A stretch of 64,000 nt of DNA from Aquimonas sp002352135 (GCA_035440755.1 DAORND010000005.1:19414-83413); one strand, 5' to 3'. Numbered from the stretch's first letter, positions 25,204-34,377 are shown. The notes: generated from the sequence alone by a model not told the origin. Numbers and translations are program-made.

Positions 25204-26041
25204 CCTGCAGCCGTAGTTCCAGCCGATGCAGACGACGACCATCCGACTCCAACACGGTGAACTGCAAGCGTCCGAGCGTGATCTGCTCATCGACCTCGGG
25301 AAGATGGCCTGCCTTGCCGGTCAACAGACCACCGATGGTGTCGTAATCGTCGTCAGGCAGCTGGGTCTGAAAGCGTTGGTTGAAGTCTTCGATGGGCATC
25401 AATGCTTCAACCTGATAGACGCCGTCCGCCGACAAGGCGATGGCCTTGTCCTGACTGGGTGCCTCATCGTGTTCGTCGTCGATTTCGCCGACGATCTCTT
25501 CGAGCAAGTCCTCGATGGTCACCAGGCCGGCAACGCCGCCAAATTCGTCGACCACTACCGCCATGTGATTGCGGCTGAGCCGGAACTCGCGCAGCAGCAC
25601 ATTGAGGCGCTTGGATTCCGGTACTAGAACGGCAGGTCGAAGCAGGGTTTGCAATCGCGGTGGTTCACCGGCCGCAAAACAGCGCAGTAGATCTTTGGCG
25701 AGCAGAATGCCAAGAACCTCGTCGCGGTCATCGCCGTGCACGGGAAAGCGCGAGTGCCCGCTGGACACCACAATGGCGAGAATTTCCGCCATGTCAGCTT
25801 CGATGGGGACGGATACCATCTGTCCGCGCGGCACCATGACATCGGAAACCTGCAGTTCCGCGACGGTCATCGCGCCTTCGATCATTTCCAGCGTGTCAGC
25901 GGCCAGCAAGCCGCTGGCGTGGGCATGGCGGAGATCCTGCAGGAGGTCATCCCGGCTCTTGGGCTCGCCCGTCAGTGCCTGGCTCAAACGGCCAAACCAG
26001 GATCGCGGGGCGGAGCCGGTGGTACTCGAATCTTCTGACAT
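25196..26041 (-). CDS. corC: CorC/HlyC-family CBS-domain protein
   Basis: The 281-residue cytoplasmic protein has two CBS domains (VSDVMVPRGQMVSVPIEA near 68-85; LLVPESKRLNVLL near 135) and a C-terminal CorC_HlyC transporter-associated domain (YQVEALMPIEDFNQRF, DYDTIGGLLTGKAGHLP). CorC (YbeX) has been linked to magnesium/cobalt efflux and ribosome maturation; its biochemical role is unsettled. The conserved acidic segment ending DEFGGVAGLVTIEDLLEEI is present. The start MSEDSSTTG at 26039-26041 is taken because the eleven residues before it look non-coding. It is coupled to the DUF4105 gene by an eight-base overlap. Confidence 0.93.
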   Translation of the reverse strand: MSEDSSTTGSAPRSWFGRLSQALTGEPKSRDDLLQDLRHAHASGLLAADTLEMIEGAMTVAELQVSDVMVPRGQMVSVPIEADMAEILAIVVSSGHSRFPVHGDDRDEVLGILLAKDLLRCFAAGEPPRLQTLLRPAVLVPESKRLNVLLREFRLSRNHMAVVVDEFGGVAGLVTIEDLLEEIVGEIDDEHDEAPSQDKAIALSADGVYQVEALMPIEDFNQRFQTQLPDDDYDTIGGLLTGKAGHLPEVDEQITLGRLQFTVLESDGRRLHRLELRLQDG

Positions 26042-26207
26042 TGCTTCGCGGATGACGCCCGAGTGGGGCGGCATTCGAGTTTAGCCGAACTTCACGACGG
26101 AACTGCAAGCGCCCGCAAGGAAATTCGCGCTGGAACTGGCATCATTCGGTGCTTTGATGCCGCCGTGATCCGCTTGGGTGGCGAGTCGATGCCTAGGGGG
26201 AAGCAAA

Positions 26208-28604
26208 ATGAAAGCGACAATCATCGCTGGCGCCATCGCTTGCGCGCTGGTCGGTCAAGCGGCGCAGGCCAAATCCGAAGCACGCGAAGTTCTGCGTGTT
26301 CACACCACCGAACGCGCTGCCATCCAGCGTCTCGCCAGTCGCTACGGACATCTGATCGTCAGTCCAGAAAAGGGCATCGTGGTGTTGGATGCGCCAGCGT
26401 GGGAGCGTGATCGCCTGCGTGCCGAGGGTTTCGATCTCGAAGTTGATGAGATGGCTACCGAAGCGTTGCAGAACCAGCCCGCCATGTTGCCGGGACAGAA
26501 GGCGGGGATTCCCGGTTACACCTGCTATCGCACGGTGACCGAAACCTATGCGCGCATGGATCAGCTGGCTGCGCAGCATCCCGATCTGGCAACGATCATC
26601 GACATCGGTGACTCCTGGGAAAAGTCAGCGCTGGGTGGCAGCAACGGTGCCGACATGCGCTTGCTGAAGCTGACCAATCCGGCGATCAGCGGCCCCAAGC
26701 CGATTCTCTACGTGATGACCGCGATCCATGCGCGTGAATACACCACGGCGGAACTCAACCTTCGCTTTGCCGAATATATGCTCGATCACTATGGCAGCGA
26801 TGCCGATGCGACCTGGGTGCTTGACCATCACGAAGTGCATCTGTTGATCCAGTCCAACCCGGATGGTCGTCGCAAGGCGGAGACCGGACTGTCATGGCGC
26901 AAGAACACCAATCAGGGCTATTGCGGCACCAGCTCCAACTCGCGCGGTGCCGATCTCAACCGCAACTGGCCCTTCAAGTGGGGCCAAGTGGCGGGCGGTT
27001 CGAGCGGCAATGCCTGCGACGAAACCTATCGTGGCAGCAGTGCCGCCTCCGAGCCCGAAACGACGGCGACGCTCGACTACGTCCGCAGCCTGTTTGCCGA
27101 CCGCCGTGGTCCGGGCGATAGCGATCCGGCGCCACTGGACACCAGGGGCATCTTTCTGGACATCCACAGCTATTCGCCCTCGGTGCTGTGGCCCTGGGGC
27201 TGGACCGAGAACGCGGCGCCGAATGCCACAGGACTCGAGCATCTGGCACGTCGCTTCGCCTGGTTCAACGGTTACGACGCCTACCAGTCGGTGGGGCTGT
27301 ACGCCACCGATGGCACGACTGACGACACCGTGTATGGCGAACTTGGCGTGCCCGCCTACACCTTCGAAATGGGGACGGCATTTTTCCAGAGCTGCGCGAG
27401 CTTCGAGAGCACCATCTATCCCGACAATCTGCAGGCTTTGCTGTACGCCGCGCGCGTGGTGCGCGCGCCCTACCAGTTGCCGTTGGGACCGGAGGCGCGT
27501 CAGGTGGTGACTTCGCCTGACATGCCTGTGGCGGGTGACAGCATCACCGTGACGGCCGTCGTCGACGACAGTCGCAGCAGCACCTATCAGGGCGGCGTGG
27601 GCTCGCAGAACATCATTGCCGCGAACGCCTATGTCGGAACGCCACCGTGGCAGGCGGGTGCGACGCCGGTTGCCATGCAGGCGAGCGACGGCGCATTCAA
27701 CAGCAATGCCGAGAGCGTGCAGGCGAGTCTTTCCTCCGCGTCGATTCCGCCCGGCAAGACACTGGTCTACGTGCAGGGCCAGGATGCATCCGGTGCGGTG
27801 GGTGCGATCAGCGCGGGTTTTGTGCAGGTATTTGATTCCGCGTCGTTGGCTACCGTGCAGGGCACAGTGCGACACATTGCCAGCAACGACCCCGTCGGCG
27901 GAGCAACCATATCGGTGGCCTCTCGTACCGCGCAATCGTCGGGCGACGGCAGCTTCACACGGCGCACTGAAGCGGGCACGGTGACGGTGGATATCAGCGC
28001 ACCGGGTTACGAACCGTGGCAGCAGACGGGCGTGGTCGCTGCCGGTGGTCAGACGGTCAGCCTTCAACCGCGCTTGTACGCGCTGTGTCCGCTGGCGGAG
28101 AACGACGCCGAATCGGGCGCAGGTGGCTGGACGCCAGCGCAAAGCGGCTGGGCCATCGTGCAGCCGAATGCCGTCACGCCGACGCGTGCCTGGAATGAGA
28201 GCCCGTCGGGCAACTACGGCAACAATGCGAATTTGAGTCTGGTCTCTCCAACCATCAACGCAACGGGGATGGAGTCCCCGGTTCTCAGCTTCCGCTCCTG
28301 GTGCGATACCGAAGCGACCTACGACTACGGCCATGTGGATATTTCGACCAACAACGGCAGCAGTTGGACCCAGGATCTGTTCACCTGCGATGGTGATCCG
28401 CAGTGGCGTGATGTGCGAATCGAACTGCCGCAGTTGGCAGGCGCATCGCAAGTCAAGATCCGCTTCCGGTTCACCTCGGATTCGTCACAGGTCGACGATG
28501 GCTGGTACATCGATGACATCCGCTTGCTGGCGGGCGGGCAGGCCTGTCGGGATTCGCAGGAACCGCAGGCAGGCCAGGCGATCTTTGCCAATGGATTCGA
28601 GTAG
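26208..28604 (+). CDS. Secreted M14 zinc carboxypeptidase with C-terminal GFE tail
   Basis: The 798-residue protein has a signal peptide (1-21, ending AQA), a propeptide (about 22-95), and an M14 catalytic domain with AIHAREYTT (His174, Glu177), DIHSYSP (His320) and the catalytic Glu387 in YTFEMGTAFF. It is followed by a beta-sandwich region, a carboxypeptidase-regulatory-like domain (VQGTVRHIASNDPVGGATIS), and a jelly-roll domain ending DDGWYIDDIRLLAGG. The last residues are CRDSQEPQAGQAIFANGFE, a tail shared with two other secreted proteins here. AGGGGGA precedes the ATG at 26208. It probably digests peptides outside the cell. Confidence 0.93.
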   Translation: MKATIIAGAIACALVGQAAQAKSEAREVLRVHTTERAAIQRLASRYGHLIVSPEKGIVVLDAPAWERDRLRAEGFDLEVDEMATEALQNQPAMLPGQKAGIPGYTCYRTVTETYARMDQLAAQHPDLATIIDIGDSWEKSALGGSNGADMRLLKLTNPAISGPKPILYVMTAIHAREYTTAELNLRFAEYMLDHYGSDADATWVLDHHEVHLLIQSNPDGRRKAETGLSWRKNTNQGYCGTSSNSRGADLNRNWPFKWGQVAGGSSGNACDETYRGSSAASEPETTATLDYVRSLFADRRGPGDSDPAPLDTRGIFLDIHSYSPSVLWPWGWTENAAPNATGLEHLARRFAWFNGYDAYQSVGLYATDGTTDDTVYGELGVPAYTFEMGTAFFQSCASFESTIYPDNLQALLYAARVVRAPYQLPLGPEARQVVTSPDMPVAGDSITVTAVVDDSRSSTYQGGVGSQNIIAANAYVGTPPWQAGATPVAMQASDGAFNSNAESVQASLSSASIPPGKTLVYVQGQDASGAVGAISAGFVQVFDSASLATVQGTVRHIASNDPVGGATISVASRTAQSSGDGSFTRRTEAGTVTVDISAPGYEPWQQTGVVAAGGQTVSLQPRLYALCPLAENDAESGAGGWTPAQSGWAIVQPNAVTPTRAWNESPSGNYGNNANLSLVSPTINATGMESPVLSFRSWCDTEATYDYGHVDISTNNGSSWTQDLFTCDGDPQWRDVRIELPQLAGASQVKIRFRFTSDSSQVDDGWYIDDIRLLAGGQACRDSQEPQAGQAIFANGFE

Positions 28605-28657
28605 CTCGGGCGTTTGATCCAGTTCGATTCGCTGCTGCGTTCGCTTGAGTAGCATGC

Positions 28658-29362
28658 GTGGTGTTCCGTTCGATGGGGATGCCGCGCATGCCTTCAACGC
28701 CTTGGGTTTCAACCGGGTTTGACTGGGTGTTGATGGGATTGGCGCTGCTCAGTCTTGGGCTGGCGGCGCGCTGGTTACCGTGGTTCAAGCTGCGCCGCGA
28801 CAACGAGGCGCAGCATGTCTACTTCGCTGGGATCGTCTGTCTGGTGGCCCTGCGCTTCGCTGTGTTCGACAAGATTCCCGGCTTGAGTCTGCATTTTTTC
28901 GGTGCCGCCATCGCGACGCTGATGTACGGACCTGCCTTCGCGCTGTGGGCGATGGCGTTTTCGGTGGGCGTCGCTGCCTTGGCGGGCGCGGGTGTGTGGC
29001 TCGGAATGGCGGCTGACTTCGTCACCGGCGGCTTGTTGCCGGTCGCGTGGATGCAGTGTCAGCACTGGCTGATCCGTCGCCGTTTGCCCAACAACGTGTT
29101 TGTCTACGTGTTCGCCACCGCGTTTCTGGGCGGTGCGCTGAGTGTGCTGATAGCGCAATTGGCGCGCGCGGCAACGGTGGCTTGGATGGTCGATGGTGCA
29201 TCCGCGCAGGCGGCGCACAACTTCCTGATCTCGGCGCCCATGATGATGTTTGGTGAGGCGTTTTTTACTGGCGGCGCGATGGCGCTGATGGTGGCTTACC
29301 GTCCGCAATGGGTGGCGAGTTTTGATGATGACGTCTACCTGAAGCCGCCCGCCGACGAGTGA
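28658..29362 (+). CDS. CbiM-family energy-coupling-factor-type permease
   Basis: The 234-residue protein has six to seven membrane helices and belongs to the CbiM-like group usually annotated as an energy-coupling factor permease. Recognisable parts are GLSLHFFGAAIATLMYGPAF, RRRLPNNVFVYVFATAFLGG and the end VAYRPQWVASFDDDVYL. Genuine CbiM begins Met-His, and those residues coordinate nickel or cobalt; that start is absent here, so metal transport should not be assumed. The GTG at 28658 is the longest start; ATGs at 28673 and 28679 are possible. No ATPase or transmembrane partner is adjacent. Confidence 0.75.
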   Translation: MVFRSMGMPRMPSTPWVSTGFDWVLMGLALLSLGLAARWLPWFKLRRDNEAQHVYFAGIVCLVALRFAVFDKIPGLSLHFFGAAIATLMYGPAFALWAMAFSVGVAALAGAGVWLGMAADFVTGGLLPVAWMQCQHWLIRRRLPNNVFVYVFATAFLGGALSVLIAQLARAATVAWMVDGASAQAAHNFLISAPMMMFGEAFFTGGAMALMVAYRPQWVASFDDDVYLKPPADE

Positions 29363-29465
29363 GCTTGCGGGGTGTTTCACGCCTTCTTCGTGCAGTGCGG
29401 GTTTGACTTTGGTCCAGCCTAGCGGGTAAACCTGCGCGGCTTGCCGGGCCATGCCCGCATGCGGA

Positions 29466-29489
29466 GGCGGACCACGGAGGGTGTCCGCC
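29466..29489 (+). terminator. Hairpin before the first peptide transporter gene
   Basis: GGCGGAC at 29466-29472 pairs with GTCCGCC at 29483-29489. It lies 27 bases before the transporter start and may end the upstream transcript or shape the leader. No strong U-run follows. Confidence 0.3.
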
Positions 29490-29515
29490 CGGATCAATCC
29501 TTTGGGGAGCACTGA

Positions 29516-31024
29516 ATGACCAGTCAATCTACCGTTGCACCACCGCAGTTCCCGCAGTTGATGGGGCATCCCAGACCGTTGTGGATGCTGTTCATGGCCG
29601 AGTTCTGGGAGCGCTTTGCCTTCTATGGCATGCGCTGGGCACTGACGCTGTACATCGTTGCGCAGTTCTTCGGCGGTGACAGTGCGGGTCAGGCCTACGC
29701 CGGCCGCACTTACGGTTCGTTTCTGGCGCTGGTCTACGCGACAGCCATTTTTGGCGGTTATGTTGCGGACCGCATCATCGGCTATCAGCGTTCGATTCTG
29801 CTCGGTGCTGTCGTGTCGGCACTGGGTCTGTTTCTGATTACCGTGCCCAACCAGCAGATTTTCCTGCTCGGGCTGGCGGTGCTGATCGTGGGCAACGGAC
29901 TATTCAAGCCGAATATTTCCTCGCTGGTTGGTCAGCTGTATGCACAGGGCGATGAGCGTCGCGATCGCGGCTTCACGCTGTTCTACATGGGCATCAATGC
30001 GGGCGCGCTGGTTGCGCCGCTGCTGACCGGTTGGTTGGCCAGTACGGTGTTCGGTACGCCAATGGAGCAGAACTATAAAGTGGTCTTCTATGCCACCGGC
30101 ATCGGCATGCTGATCAGTCTGGTGTGGTTCTGGGTGGGACGGGCGCAGTTGCAGGGGATTGGTCTGCCGCCGCCGGATCGCAATCCTTCCAAGAGCCTGG
30201 TCGGCGTCATCGTCGGCGTGGTGCTGTCGATTCCGTTGGTCTATGTATTGATGTCGAAAGTGGGCGCAGAAGGTCTGCAGTACATCCTGACCGCACTGTT
30301 CATCGGACTGTGCACCATGTTGCTGCTGGGTGCAGGCAAGACCGACAAGGTCGGCGTCCATCGCGTGATCGCCATGCTGCTGATGTTCACCTTCAACATT
30401 CTGTTCTGGATGTTCTTCGAGCAGGCCGGTTCGAGCTTCAATTTCCTGGCGGAAAAGCTGGTTGATCGCGATCTGTTCGGCGCGGGCGGTTTCGTGTTCC
30501 CGACCGGTTGGTTCCAGTCGGTGAATCCGGCCGCCATCGTCCTGTTGGCTCCAGTCATCACGCTGATCTGGGCGGCCCTGGCCAAGGGCAAGCTGGAGCC
30601 CTCGATTCCGCGCAAGTTCGGCTTGGGCCTGATCGGCAACGCGTTGGGCTTTGCCATCCTGATGTATGCGTTGACCAATCTGGTCGACCCAGGTACGGGC
30701 ATGCTGCCATTCTGGCCCTTGGTGGCCTGCTATGTGCTGCAGACCATGGGTGAGCTGTGCCTGTCACCTATCGGTTTGTCGATGGTGACCAAACTGGCAC
30801 CGGTGCGCATGGTCGGCTTCGCGATGGGTGGCTGGTTCCTGTCGACGGCGATTGGCAACAACTTGTCCGGCCTGCTGGCGGGGCACATCTCCGGCGAGTC
30901 CGGCATGACGGTCGAGTCGGCCTTGGGCGGGTTCACCTTCAGCTTCCAGTTGCTGATTGGTGCGGGCATCCTGCTGTTCCTGATTGCGCCCTTGATCAAC
31001 AAGCTCATGCATGGCGTGAAGTGA
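29516..31024 (+). CDS. POT-family proton-coupled peptide transporter
   Basis: This 502-residue inner-membrane protein imports di- and tripeptides with protons. The family signature EFWERFAFYGMRW (ExxERFxxYG) is at about 23-35, with a long run of about 13-14 membrane helices and GNGLFKPNISSLVGQLY, the PTR2 loop motif, near 125. TMGELCLSPIGLSMVTKLAP is the second PTR2 motif. It starts at ATG 29516 with GGGGAG upstream. A paralogue follows immediately; both end INKLMHGVK, which suggests tandem duplication. Confidence 0.95.
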   Translation: MTSQSTVAPPQFPQLMGHPRPLWMLFMAEFWERFAFYGMRWALTLYIVAQFFGGDSAGQAYAGRTYGSFLALVYATAIFGGYVADRIIGYQRSILLGAVVSALGLFLITVPNQQIFLLGLAVLIVGNGLFKPNISSLVGQLYAQGDERRDRGFTLFYMGINAGALVAPLLTGWLASTVFGTPMEQNYKVVFYATGIGMLISLVWFWVGRAQLQGIGLPPPDRNPSKSLVGVIVGVVLSIPLVYVLMSKVGAEGLQYILTALFIGLCTMLLLGAGKTDKVGVHRVIAMLLMFTFNILFWMFFEQAGSSFNFLAEKLVDRDLFGAGGFVFPTGWFQSVNPAAIVLLAPVITLIWAALAKGKLEPSIPRKFGLGLIGNALGFAILMYALTNLVDPGTGMLPFWPLVACYVLQTMGELCLSPIGLSMVTKLAPVRMVGFAMGGWFLSTAIGNNLSGLLAGHISGESGMTVESALGGFTFSFQLLIGAGILLFLIAPLINKLMHGVK

Positions 31025-31045
31025 TCGGCATGCGCTGATCACTGC

Positions 31046-31070
31046 GACGGCCCGGTTGTCCCGGGCCGTC
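31046..31070 (+). terminator. Terminator between the two peptide transporter genes
   Basis: A perfect ten-base stem, GACGGCCCGG at 31046-31055 with CCGGGCCGTC at 31061-31070, has a five-base loop and is followed by ATCCTTTCC. It ends the first gene or attenuates read-through. Confidence 0.7.
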
Positions 31071-31099
31071 ATCCTTTCCGACGTATGTGAGGATTCTCG

Positions 31100-32584
31100 A
31101 TGGCTGCTCCCGCGCCGACGCTGGGCCGTGATTTCATTCCGCCCCCTTCTGGAGATACCTTCGGGCATCCCACCGCACTTTGGCAGTTGGTGCATTCCGA
31201 GTTCTGGGAACGCTTTGCCTACTACGGCATGCGTGCCCTGCTGGCGATCTACGTGGCAACGACGTTCTTTGGGCTGTTACCCGAAGGCGATGCCAAGGCC
31301 GAAGCCGCCTTGACCTATGGGGCCTACACCGCCCTCATCTATGCCACCGGGATCTTCGGCGGTTTCATTGCGGATCGCTTCATCGGCTATCGTCGGGCCA
31401 TCGTGATTGGCGGGCTATTGATGGCAGCAGGACTGTTCCTTCTGCTCATCAAGGACCTGCAATGGTTTCTGTTGGGCCTCTCATTGATCGTCGTTGGCAA
31501 CGGCCTGTTCAAGCCGAACATCTCAACGATGGTGGGCCGGCTGTACGCGCCGGATGACGCGCGACGCGATTCTGGCTTCACCTGGTTCTACATGGGGATC
31601 AATGCCGGCGGTGCGCTGGCGCCTTTGGTGTGCGGCACGCTGGTTGGTGCCTACTTCGGCTACGAGTGGGGCTTTTTCACGGCGGGCGTTGGCATGTTGC
31701 TCGGCCTCGTCGTTTTCCAGTGGCGGATTGCACGTATGGGCGTGATCGGCCAGCCCCCAGCAGGTGGCGAGAGTTTCTCGCGAGTGATTCTGGTGACTCT
31801 TGGTGCCTTGGTTGCAGTGCCATTGGTCTACGCATTGCTCAGCCAGAAGACCTTGGTTGGCTACCTCCTGATCGGCTTGTTTCTGGTCCTGACGGTGTAC
31901 TTCATCTCCGCCGGCATCCGCAGCCGGGATCGTGTGCAGTTGCATCGCTACATCGCCATGTTGTTGCTGTTCCTCGCCAAGATCCTGTTCTGGGGCATGT
32001 TCGAGCAGGCGGGCTCGTCATTGAATTTCTTCGCCAAGGATCACGTTGATGCGCCCTTTGACTTCACCGTGTTCCAGTCAGCCAATCCAATTTTCATTAT
32101 CCTGCTGGCGCCAGTATTTGCTTGGCTATGGCCGCGTCTGGAAGCGCGTGGCGTCAATCCTTCCATTCCACGCAAGTTTGGCATTGCGGTAATCCTCGTC
32201 GCGATTGGATTCACCAGCTTGGTCTGGAGTATCGGCGCCCTGCAGGACAACCACGCGCGCATTCCTTGGCAGATGCTGGCGCTGGCCTACATGATCAACA
32301 CCATGGGCGAGTTGTGTCTGTCGCCGATTGGCTTGTCGATGGTCAGCAAGCTGGCGGCGGCGCGCGATACCGGATTGGCGATGGGCGCGTGGTTTTTGTG
32401 TACCGCTATCGGCAATTTCGCGGCGGGTGCGGTAGCAGCCTTGGCCTATGGAGGGGATGCTGCAGAGGGGATTCAGCAATACGCCCACATCTACACGCAG
32501 ATCGCGATTGCCGGGTTTGGCTTTGGGGCAGCCTTTCTTCTGTTCGCACCTTTGATCAACAAATTGATGCATGGCGTGAAGTGA
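31100..32584 (+). CDS. POT-family proton-coupled peptide transporter, second copy
   Basis: The 494-residue paralogue of the preceding gene shows EFWERFAYYGMRALL, the full ExxERFxYYG proton-coupling motif, GNGLFKPNISTMVGRLY and TMGELCLSPIGLSMVSKLAA. Its helical pattern and C-terminus (PLINKLMHGVK) match the first copy, but internal loops differ, so it may have different peptide preference. It starts at ATG 31100 after GTGAGGATTCTCG, and a strong hairpin follows the stop. Confidence 0.95.
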   Translation: MAAPAPTLGRDFIPPPSGDTFGHPTALWQLVHSEFWERFAYYGMRALLAIYVATTFFGLLPEGDAKAEAALTYGAYTALIYATGIFGGFIADRFIGYRRAIVIGGLLMAAGLFLLLIKDLQWFLLGLSLIVVGNGLFKPNISTMVGRLYAPDDARRDSGFTWFYMGINAGGALAPLVCGTLVGAYFGYEWGFFTAGVGMLLGLVVFQWRIARMGVIGQPPAGGESFSRVILVTLGALVAVPLVYALLSQKTLVGYLLIGLFLVLTVYFISAGIRSRDRVQLHRYIAMLLLFLAKILFWGMFEQAGSSLNFFAKDHVDAPFDFTVFQSANPIFIILLAPVFAWLWPRLEARGVNPSIPRKFGIAVILVAIGFTSLVWSIGALQDNHARIPWQMLALAYMINTMGELCLSPIGLSMVSKLAAARDTGLAMGAWFLCTAIGNFAAGAVAALAYGGDAAEGIQQYAHIYTQIAIAGFGFGAAFLLFAPLINKLMHGVK

Positions 32585-32590
32585 TCTGGC

Positions 32591-32621
32591 GAAGCGGTGC
32601 GCGTCGGACGCGCACCGCTTC
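32591..32621. terminator. Bidirectional hairpin between convergent genes
   Basis: A perfect 13-base stem, GAAGCGGTGCGCG at 32591-32603 with its complement at 32609-32621, has a five-base loop. It lies between the peptide transporter stop and the MgtC-family stop on the other strand. Confidence 0.7.
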
Positions 32622-32625
32622 GGCT

Positions 32626-33864
32626 TCAGAAAACGAGGATGGCGAGTGCCGAGGCCAGCAAGGCAGCGGTAAGGCCGATGCAGACGCGTATGCCGTAGGA
32701 CTGCCCACCCGCCACAATGGCCACGATTGACCGCGACACGACGCTGGCTGCGAAGACACCCAGCAACGCCCATTGCGCGACCGCAGTGCTGAAGGTGCCG
32801 CTGGCACCCATTTGAGCCACCGATGCCCCTGCCGCATGCAGTTCGATCAGGGCCGCAATGGCCGCCGTAATCAAAGCGCCGCCATCGCCCAATACATCCT
32901 GCAGCCACGCTGACAGCAACAACACACCTGCGATCAGCGCCGCGAAGATCAAGGCATGGCTCATACGGAACATGCGTGACTCGGCGGTCGGCATGGCACT
33001 GTGACCATTGCCCTCGGCGAACTTCAGCCCCAACAGTCCTCCAACTGCGAGCACCGCACCGAAGGCCAACAACTGCGGCAACACGATCTTCAGGAAAAGC
33101 GGTGACACGGTGGCAATCACCGGCAACATCAGCAGCAAGGAAGCCAGTGCGGCGAACATCGCTGCCGCCACACTTGGCGTGCGCAGTTCCGGCGTTTCGC
33201 GCACACGCTGACCAAAGCCGGCAATCGCCGCGGTGGAGGACACGAATCCGGCGAAGAACCCCGCCAGTGGCAGGCCCCAGCGACCACCAACCACCCTTAG
33301 CGCGACATGGCCGACGGCACTGATCGCCATCACCAGCACCACCAGTTGCCAAAGCTTGGCGAGCTTGAGTACGCCGTAAGGGTCAATCGGCTCGCTGGGC
33401 AGCAAGGGCAGCACCAGCAACGCAGCACCCAACAGCAGTAATCCATCCTGCACTTCGTGCTCGCTGATCAGTTCACGACCCAGACGATGCAGGCGATCCT
33501 TACCCTGCAGCAGGATGGCGATCAGCACTGCCAATGCCGTCGCCAAGCCCGGCGAATGATGCGCAAGTCCACCCAGCAAGGTGGTTAGCAGCAGGGCGAT
33601 CTCGCCGGTCAGGCCGGGTGAGTTGGGTTCACCCTTTTGATAGCCCGCATAGGCCAGCGCGGTGATCGCAGCCAAGGTGACGAGAAACACCGGGAGGCCG
33701 AGTTGCCAGCCGATCACCCCGCCCAGAGCGGCCAGGGTATGCGTGCGCATGCCGGCCGACAGCTTGCCGGGACCGCGCTGACGCTCGCGGACCACGCCGA
33801 TCAGCAGGCCGATGCCCAGCGCGCTCAGATAGGCCGAATAGGTCGGGTGAATGTTCAGATCCAT
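32626..33864 (-). CDS. MgtC/SapB and DUF4010 membrane protein
   Basis: The 412-residue protein has an N-terminal MgtC/SapB-like domain (SALGIGLLIGVVRERQRG, then GMRTHTLAALGGVIGW) and a C-terminal DUF4010 domain (LPLAGFFAGFVSSTAAIAGF), with about 12 membrane helices. MgtC in pathogens restrains F-type ATP synthase and supports growth in low magnesium, but the DUF4010 fusion proteins are not characterised. It stands alone, read toward the peptide transporters, with the start ATG at 33862-33864. Confidence 0.92.
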   Translation of the reverse strand: MDLNIHPTYSAYLSALGIGLLIGVVRERQRGPGKLSAGMRTHTLAALGGVIGWQLGLPVFLVTLAAITALAYAGYQKGEPNSPGLTGEIALLLTTLLGGLAHHSPGLATALAVLIAILLQGKDRLHRLGRELISEHEVQDGLLLLGAALLVLPLLPSEPIDPYGVLKLAKLWQLVVLVMAISAVGHVALRVVGGRWGLPLAGFFAGFVSSTAAIAGFGQRVRETPELRTPSVAAAMFAALASLLLMLPVIATVSPLFLKIVLPQLLAFGAVLAVGGLLGLKFAEGNGHSAMPTAESRMFRMSHALIFAALIAGVLLLSAWLQDVLGDGGALITAAIAALIELHAAGASVAQMGASGTFSTAVAQWALLGVFAASVVSRSIVAIVAGGQSYGIRVCIGLTAALLASALAILVF

Positions 33865-33930
33865 GCGTTACCTGCCGCCTTTGGCGATATGCCAGCATAA
33901 CGCTGCAATCCGCTTGCCATGAGGCTTCCC

Positions 33931-34377
33931 ATGACGCGCCGCCAAATCTCTTCCGGTTCCCGATTCGAGGCCGACATCGCCTATTCGCGCGCCATCGTTG
34001 ATGGTGACTGGGTGTTCGTGTCTGGCACGACGGGATTCGACTACACGACGATGCAGTTGGCGGATGGCGTCGAAGCGCAGACCGAGCAATGTCTGCGCAA
34101 TATCGAGGCGGCATTGCGCGAGGCGGATGCGCGCATCGCGGACATTGTGCGGGTGCGTTACATCCTGCCCGATGCCAGCGAGTTTCCCTTGTGCTGGCCG
34201 GTGCTGCGGCGCTGGTTGGGCGATGTCCGTCCGGCCGCAACGATGTGGAGCGCAGGCTTGATCGACCCAGCGATTCGCATCGAAATTGAAGTCACTGCAC
34301 GGCGGCAATCTGCTCAGCGCGCGGAAGCTCAGTCTTCAAATCCGTCGCCAAACGGCAACGAGGGCATCGCTTCGTAG
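33931..34377 (+). CDS. RidA (YjgF/UK114) family protein
   Basis: RidA proteins hydrolyse reactive enamine and imine intermediates made by PLP enzymes. The 148-residue product shows SRAIVDGDWVFVSGTTGFD, AQTEQCLRNIEAALREADA, and PAATMWSAGLIDPAIRIEIE; the Arg that binds the carboxylate in typical RidA (position 105 region) appears as the first Arg of IRIEIE or may be shifted. A ribosome-like GAGG precedes the second ATG (33931), so I prefer it over the one at 33919. The C-terminal 20 residues (SAQRAEAQSSNPSPNG) overlap the convergent next gene and are longer than usual. Confidence 0.88.
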   Translation: MTRRQISSGSRFEADIAYSRAIVDGDWVFVSGTTGFDYTTMQLADGVEAQTEQCLRNIEAALREADARIADIVRVRYILPDASEFPLCWPVLRRWLGDVRPAATMWSAGLIDPAIRIEIEVTARRQSAQRAEAQSSNPSPNGNEGIAS

